Assembly: GCA_036262835.1 (NCBI GenBank)
Contig: DATAID010000021.1
Span: 56,861 to 120,860 of the forward strand
Direction: 5' to 3'
Source of the DNA: RBG-16-66-20 sp036262835
Lineage (GTDB): Bacteria; Pseudomonadota; Gammaproteobacteria; Burkholderiales; SG8-39
Length of the DNA stretch: 64,000 nt
The notes under the pieces were generated by a model. It had not been told where the DNA came from and searched no databases. It saw nothing but the letters and a program-made list of their open reading frames with translations. Position numbers and translations under genes: made by a program. Position 1 is the first letter of the stretch, and each line of letters opens with the position of its first letter. Positions 60,177 through 64,000 of this stretch are shown here, in pieces.

Positions 60177-61052
60177 ATGGCTACCACTCTCATCGATGGA
60201 AAAACACTCGCCGCGTCGACGCGCGCGGCGCTCAAGGACAAGGTTGCTCAGCTCGCGGCCAAAGGCGCGCGACCCGGGCTCGCCGCGGTGCTGGTCGGCA
60301 ACGATCCGGCCTCGCGCGTCTACGTGCGTAACAAAGCAAAGTCCTGCGAGGAAACCGGGCTTCACTCCGAGGTGCACGAGCTGCCCGCGGACACGAGCGA
60401 GAAAGCATTGCTCGAGCTCGTGGCGCGGCTGAACCGGGACCCGAAAATCCACGGCATCCTCGTGCAGCTGCCGCTGCCCAAGCAGATCAACTCCGACCGG
60501 GTGCTGGCGGCGATCTCTCCGGCCAAGGATGTCGACGGCTTCCATGCCGAGAGCCTCGGCGCGCTCGTGCAGGGGCTGCCCGGCTTCGTGCCGTGCACGC
60601 CGGCCGGCGTCATGGAGATGCTGGCGCACGCCAAGGTGCCGCTCGCCGGGGCGCGCGCGGTCATCGTCGGGCGCTCGACCATCGTCGGCAAGCCGCTCGC
60701 GCTCCTGCTCTTGCAGAAGGACGCCACCGTCACCATCTGCCATTCGCGGACGAAGGATCTGGCCGCGAGAACCCGCGAGGCCGATGTCCTCATCGCGGCC
60801 GTGGGCAAGGCGAAACTCATCACCAGGGACATGGTCAAACCGGGCGCCTGCGTAATCGACGTCGGCATCAACCGGCTGCCCGACGGCAAGCTCGCAGGCG
60901 ACGTCGACTTCGACTCCGTGAAGGAGGTCGCCGGCTCGATCACGCCGGTGCCCGGCGGCGTCGGGCCGATGACCATCGCCATGCTGATCGTCAACACCGT
61001 GCGTTCCGCCGAGCGAACCCTTGGAAAAGCCGCAGAACAACCCGCTCGTTGA
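60177..61052 (+). CDS. folD: Methylenetetrahydrofolate dehydrogenase/cyclohydrolase
   Basis: A 291-residue bifunctional FolD. Family pieces are YVRNKAKSCEETG (catalytic Lys), HGILVQLPLP, DVDGFH, PCTPAGVMEML, VIVGRSTIVGKPLA and the end PVPGGVGPMTIAML. It interconverts methylene-, methenyl- and 10-formyl-tetrahydrofolate with NADP. The ATG at 60177 was chosen over one at 60172, which is out of frame. Its end overlaps the peptidase gene by 32 bp. Confidence 0.96.
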   Translation: MATTLIDGKTLAASTRAALKDKVAQLAAKGARPGLAAVLVGNDPASRVYVRNKAKSCEETGLHSEVHELPADTSEKALLELVARLNRDPKIHGILVQLPLPKQINSDRVLAAISPAKDVDGFHAESLGALVQGLPGFVPCTPAGVMEMLAHAKVPLAGARAVIVGRSTIVGKPLALLLLQKDATVTICHSRTKDLAARTREADVLIAAVGKAKLITRDMVKPGACVIDVGINRLPDGKLAGDVDFDSVKEVAGSITPVPGGVGPMTIAMLIVNTVRSAERTLGKAAEQPAR

Positions 61053-63102
61053 TTTTTCCGGCCTGCCGCGCTTCGCCTCGATCCGGCCGGAGCACGTCGC
61101 GCCGGCGATCGAGCAGCTGCTCGCCGAAGCTCGCGCCGTTCGCGAGCGCACGAGCGCGGCGCCCCCAACCTGGGACGCCTTCATCGCGCCGCTCGAGGAC
61201 GCGAACGAGCGACTGGCGCGCGCCTGGAACCAGGTCTCCCACCTGCATGCGGTCATGGATTCACCGGCGCTGCGCGCGGCCTACAACGCCGCGCAGCCCA
61301 AGGTCACGCAATACTGGACCGAGCTCGGCCAGGACACCCAGCGCTTCGAGAAATACAAGGCGCTCGCCGCCTCGCCCGAATACGCCCGCCTGAGCGCGGC
61401 GCGCCGGAAAATCGTCGACGACGCGCTACGCGATTTTCGCCTCGGCGGCGCGGAGCTGCCGGCGGAGAAAAAGCCGCGCTATGCGGCGATCCAGGAAAAG
61501 CTCGCCTCGCTTTCCACCCGGTTCTCGGAAAACGTGCTCGATGCGACCAACGCCTTCTCGATCGTCGTGGACGAAACGCGCATCGCCGGCCTTCCCGCGG
61601 ACGCGCTCGCGGCGGCGCGCGAGGCAGCGCAGAAAGACGGCAAGGAAGGCTGGAAATTCACGCTGCACATGCCGTCCTACCTGCCGGTCATGCAGTACGC
61701 CGAGGATCGCGCGCTGCGCGAGACGATGTACCGGGCGAGCGCGACGCGGGCCTCGGAATTCGGCAAGCCGGACTGGGACAACTCGCCGCTGATCGGGCGC
61801 ATCCTCGAGCTGCGGCGCGAGGACGCTAACCTGCTGGGCTACGCGAATTTCGCCGAAGTGTCGCTCGTTCCCAAGATGGCGCGAACGCCCGCGCAGGTGC
61901 TCGAATTCCTGCGCGATCTGGCGCGCCGCGCGCGGCCGTTCGCCGAGCGCGACCTCGCGGAGCTGCGCGCCTTCGCCCGGGACACGCTCGGGCTGGAGAA
62001 GCTGGAATCCTGGGATCTCGCCTACGCTTCGGAAAAGCTGCGCGCCGCGCGCTACGCATTCTCCGACCAGGAGGTGAAGCAATATTTCCCTGAGCCGCAG
62101 GTGATCGCCGGGCTCTTCCACGTCGTCGAGGACCTGTACCAGGTGCGCGTCGTCGAGTGTGGGGACAAATGCGGCACGGAGGTCTGGCACGAGGATGTGC
62201 GCTTCTACGAAGTGCGCAACATGGCGGGCGCGCCGATCGGCCAGTTCTACTTCGACCTCTACGCGCGCGAGAGCAAGCAGGGCGGCGCCTGGATGGACGG
62301 CGCAATCTCGCGCCGGCGGCTCGCCTCGGGCATCCAGTTGCCCGTCGCCTATCTGAACTGCAACTTTTCCCGCCCCGTCGGAGGCAAGCCCGCGCTCTTC
62401 ACGCACGACGAGGTGATCACGCTCTTTCACGAGTTCGGCCACGGCTTGCATCACCTGCTCACGCAGGCCGAAGACCTCGGCGTCTCGGGCATCAACGGCG
62501 TCGAATGGGACGCGGTCGAGCTGCCGAGCCAGTTCATGGAGAATTTCTGCTGGGAGTGGAACGTGCTCTCGCGCATGACGAAGCACGTCGACACGGGGGC
62601 GCCGCTGCCAAGAGCCCTTTTCGACAAGATGCGCGCGGCGAAGAACTTCCAGAGTGGGCTCGACATGCTGCGCCAGATCGAGTTCGCGACCTTCGACATG
62701 CGCCTGCACGCCGAATTCGAGCCCGGCAGCGGCGCAAGCGTGCTCTCGCTGCTCGAGGAGGTAAGGCGCGAGGTGGCGGTGCTCATCCCGCCGGCCTGGA
62801 ACCGTTTCCCGAACGCTTTCTCGCATATCTTCGGCGGCGGTTACGCGGCGGGCTATTACAGCTACAAATGGGCCGAGGTGCTCTCCGCGGATGCGTTCAG
62901 CGCGTTCGAGGAAGCGCGCGATTTGGCGAAAGGCTCCGAGAGCGTGCTCGACGCGCTCACCGGCGCGCGCTTCCGCGATGAGATCCTTGCGGTGGGCGGC
63001 AGCCGCCCGGCGGCGGAATCGTTCCGCGCCTTCCGGGGGCGTGAGCCGAAGGTGGATGCGCTCCTCAGGCATAGCGGCATGGCCGGCCCCTCGCCTGGAT
63101 GA
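61021..63102 (+). CDS. prlC: Oligopeptidase A (M3 family metallopeptidase)
   Basis: A 693-residue M3 peptidase. The zinc motif is LFHEFGHGLHHLL (HExxH), with the downstream Glu in SQFMENFCWEW; the N-terminal part is helical and opens NPLVDFSGLPRFASIRPEH. It degrades short peptides, including cleaved signal peptides, in the cytoplasm. The start is a TTG at 61021 inside the folD 3' end; no better start precedes the conserved NPLxDFSGLP. ATGA joins it to xth. Confidence 0.95.
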   Translation: MEKPQNNPLVDFSGLPRFASIRPEHVAPAIEQLLAEARAVRERTSAAPPTWDAFIAPLEDANERLARAWNQVSHLHAVMDSPALRAAYNAAQPKVTQYWTELGQDTQRFEKYKALAASPEYARLSAARRKIVDDALRDFRLGGAELPAEKKPRYAAIQEKLASLSTRFSENVLDATNAFSIVVDETRIAGLPADALAAAREAAQKDGKEGWKFTLHMPSYLPVMQYAEDRALRETMYRASATRASEFGKPDWDNSPLIGRILELRREDANLLGYANFAEVSLVPKMARTPAQVLEFLRDLARRARPFAERDLAELRAFARDTLGLEKLESWDLAYASEKLRAARYAFSDQEVKQYFPEPQVIAGLFHVVEDLYQVRVVECGDKCGTEVWHEDVRFYEVRNMAGAPIGQFYFDLYARESKQGGAWMDGAISRRRLASGIQLPVAYLNCNFSRPVGGKPALFTHDEVITLFHEFGHGLHHLLTQAEDLGVSGINGVEWDAVELPSQFMENFCWEWNVLSRMTKHVDTGAPLPRALFDKMRAAKNFQSGLDMLRQIEFATFDMRLHAEFEPGSGASVLSLLEEVRREVAVLIPPAWNRFPNAFSHIFGGGYAAGYYSYKWAEVLSADAFSAFEEARDLAKGSESVLDALTGARFRDEILAVGGSRPAAESFRAFRGREPKVDALLRHSGMAGPSPG

Positions 63103-63863
63103 AGGTCGCCACGTGGAACGTCAATTCCATCAAAGTGCGCCTGCCGCAACTGCTCGACTGGCTTGTGGGCGCGCAGCCGGATGTCGTTTGCCTGCAGGAA
63201 ACCAAGGTCGAGGACGAGAAGTTTCCGCTCGCCGAGGTTGAGCAGGCGGGCTATCGCGCCGCGTACTCGGGCCAGAAGGCCTATAACGGCGTCGCCATAC
63301 TCTCCAAGGCGCCGCCGCAGGACGTGGTCGCCGGAATCCCGGGATTCGACGACGATCACAAGCGTGCGCTCGCCGCCACGATCGACGGCGTGCGCGTCAT
63401 CAGCCTCTACTGCCCGAACGGGCAGGCGCTCGCGTCGGAGAAATTCCAGTACAAGCTGCGCTGGTTTGCAGCGCTCGGCAATTATCTGTCTTCGGAATTG
63501 AAGGCTCACGCTCAATTGGCAGCCGCGGGCGACTTCAACGTCGCGCCCGAGGATCGCGACGTGCACGACCCGAAGGCCTGGGAAGGGCAGATCCACGTCT
63601 CCGAGCCCGAGCGCACCGCCTGGCGCGCGCTGCTGGCAAGCGGATTGAAGGACAGCTTCCGGCTCTTCGAGCAGCCGGAAAAGATTTTTTCCTGGTGGGA
63701 TTACCGCATGGTCGCCTTCCGGCGCAACGCCGGGCTGCGCATCGACCAGATTCTGGTTTCCGCGGCGCTTGCCGCGCGCTGCACCGGCTGCACGGTCGAC
63801 AAGGCGCCGCGCAAGCTCGAGCGGCCCTCCGACCACGCCCCCGTGGTCGCTACATTTTCCTAG
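63099..63863 (+). CDS. xth: Exodeoxyribonuclease III
   Basis: A 254-residue endonuclease/exonuclease/phosphatase-fold enzyme. Catalytic motifs are KVATWNVNSIKVRL, CLQETKVED (metal Glu), AAAGDFNVAPEDRD, and PSDHAPVVATF with the final His. It removes 3' blocks and cleaves at abasic sites in base-excision repair. It overlaps prlC as ATGA and the next gene tail-to-tail (CTAG). Confidence 0.96.
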   Translation: MKVATWNVNSIKVRLPQLLDWLVGAQPDVVCLQETKVEDEKFPLAEVEQAGYRAAYSGQKAYNGVAILSKAPPQDVVAGIPGFDDDHKRALAATIDGVRVISLYCPNGQALASEKFQYKLRWFAALGNYLSSELKAHAQLAAAGDFNVAPEDRDVHDPKAWEGQIHVSEPERTAWRALLASGLKDSFRLFEQPEKIFSWWDYRMVAFRRNAGLRIDQILVSAALAARCTGCTVDKAPRKLERPSDHAPVVATFS

Positions 63864-64000
63864 TCGATCAGCGGGTAGGCGGGAAGCGTCAGGAAGTCGA
63901 CGTACTCGCCCACGGTGATGAGGTCGAAAAGCAGCGCGCCCTCGTCGTACTTGCCGCCGCTCATCGTGGATTTGACCTTGCCGAGCTCCTCGGTGAGGAG
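63860..64000 (-). CDS. Malate synthase, C-terminal end (partial)
   Basis: The last 46 residues of a gene that starts beyond the right edge. The tail, GGKYDEGALLFDLITVGEYV then DFLTLPAYPLID, matches the C-terminus of malate synthase A, which typically ends with DFLTLPAY. That enzyme condenses glyoxylate and acetyl-CoA in the glyoxylate shunt. The stop overlaps the xth stop as CTAG. Too little is visible to exclude a relative, so no symbol is given. Confidence 0.72.
   Translation of the reverse strand, partial: LLTEELGKVKSTMSGGKYDEGALLFDLITVGEYVDFLTLPAYPLID

Noticed and set aside
56549..60331. A 1260-codon plus-strand open frame opposite aceE and aceF
   Set aside because: The encoded sequence is low-complexity and Arg/His/Leu-rich, with no domain; the minus strand carries full-length aceE and aceF with all catalytic motifs. 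It is a GC-rich shadow frame.

Overview
The window is GC-rich, densely packed bacterial chromosome, most likely from a betaproteobacterium (Burkholderiales-like). Reasons: a minus-strand tkt-gap-pgk run with pyk beside it, an aceE-aceF-lpdA operon whose E3 carries its own lipoyl domain, a fused kinase/GNAT argA, and many TRAP and ABC solute transporters. The taxonomy is inferred from gene order and protein character only. There are no rRNA or tRNA genes, CRISPR arrays, insertion sequences or phage genes. No gene-free stretch exceeds 300 bases; the longest is 21058-21329.

Layout. 1-7614 (minus) is one tightly overlapping catabolic operon: enolase-superfamily enzyme, Gfo/Idh/MocA oxidoreductase, DUF993 aldolase-like protein, TauD-type dioxygenase, TRAP transporter (DctP-DctQ-DctM) and a TIM-barrel isomerase cut by the left edge. 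7636-14362 (minus) is a second cassette: DapA-like lyase, PhyH-type dioxygenase, ABC permease and ATPase, TetR regulator, GNAT, HAD, NUDIX and a metallopeptidase-like protein. Its solute-binding protein is divergent at 14419. 15425-19613 holds a GNAT protein, an epimerase-like protein, a MetE-C-like protein, a DUF3014 protein and a cupin. 19618-25840 is glycolysis and pentose phosphate (pyk, pgk, gap, tkt), with a small thioredoxin-like gene and a candidate structured RNA ending in a terminator between pyk and pgk. 25919-31189 carries nudC, speE, an omega-aminotransferase, a DUF3943 protein and a cupin.

31194-47825 is a large sugar-acid catabolic region: an SDR/FAH-hydrolase pair, a TRAP transporter, a complete ABC sugar-type transporter, an SDR, an IlvD/Edd-type dehydratase, a four-carbon acid-sugar kinase with PdxA2, an MBL-fold hydrolase and a UxaA/GarD dehydratase. 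47828-64000 is mostly housekeeping: rsmE, argA, yggX, an unusual response-regulator protein, an EpsD-like PPIase, an alkB-like remnant, rpiA, DUF502, the pyruvate dehydrogenase operon, folD, prlC, xth and the C-terminus of a probable malate synthase.

The most interesting signal is a 16-bp near-palindrome, TTAACC-N5-GTTAC. It occurs exactly three times by eye, always between genes: before the enolase operon (7617-7632), before the DapA operon (14364-14379) and between the divergent TRAP genes (34136-34151). This suggests one unidentified regulator joins three transport/catabolism clusters. Two of them share the same design: a DHDPS-like lyase, a non-heme Fe(II)/2-oxoglutarate dioxygenase and a dedicated transporter. 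Other signals are a run of probably leaderless genes with a -10 box 5-8 nt before the start codon, a palindromic bidirectional -10, and tandem TAACGTCA boxes before the response-regulator gene.
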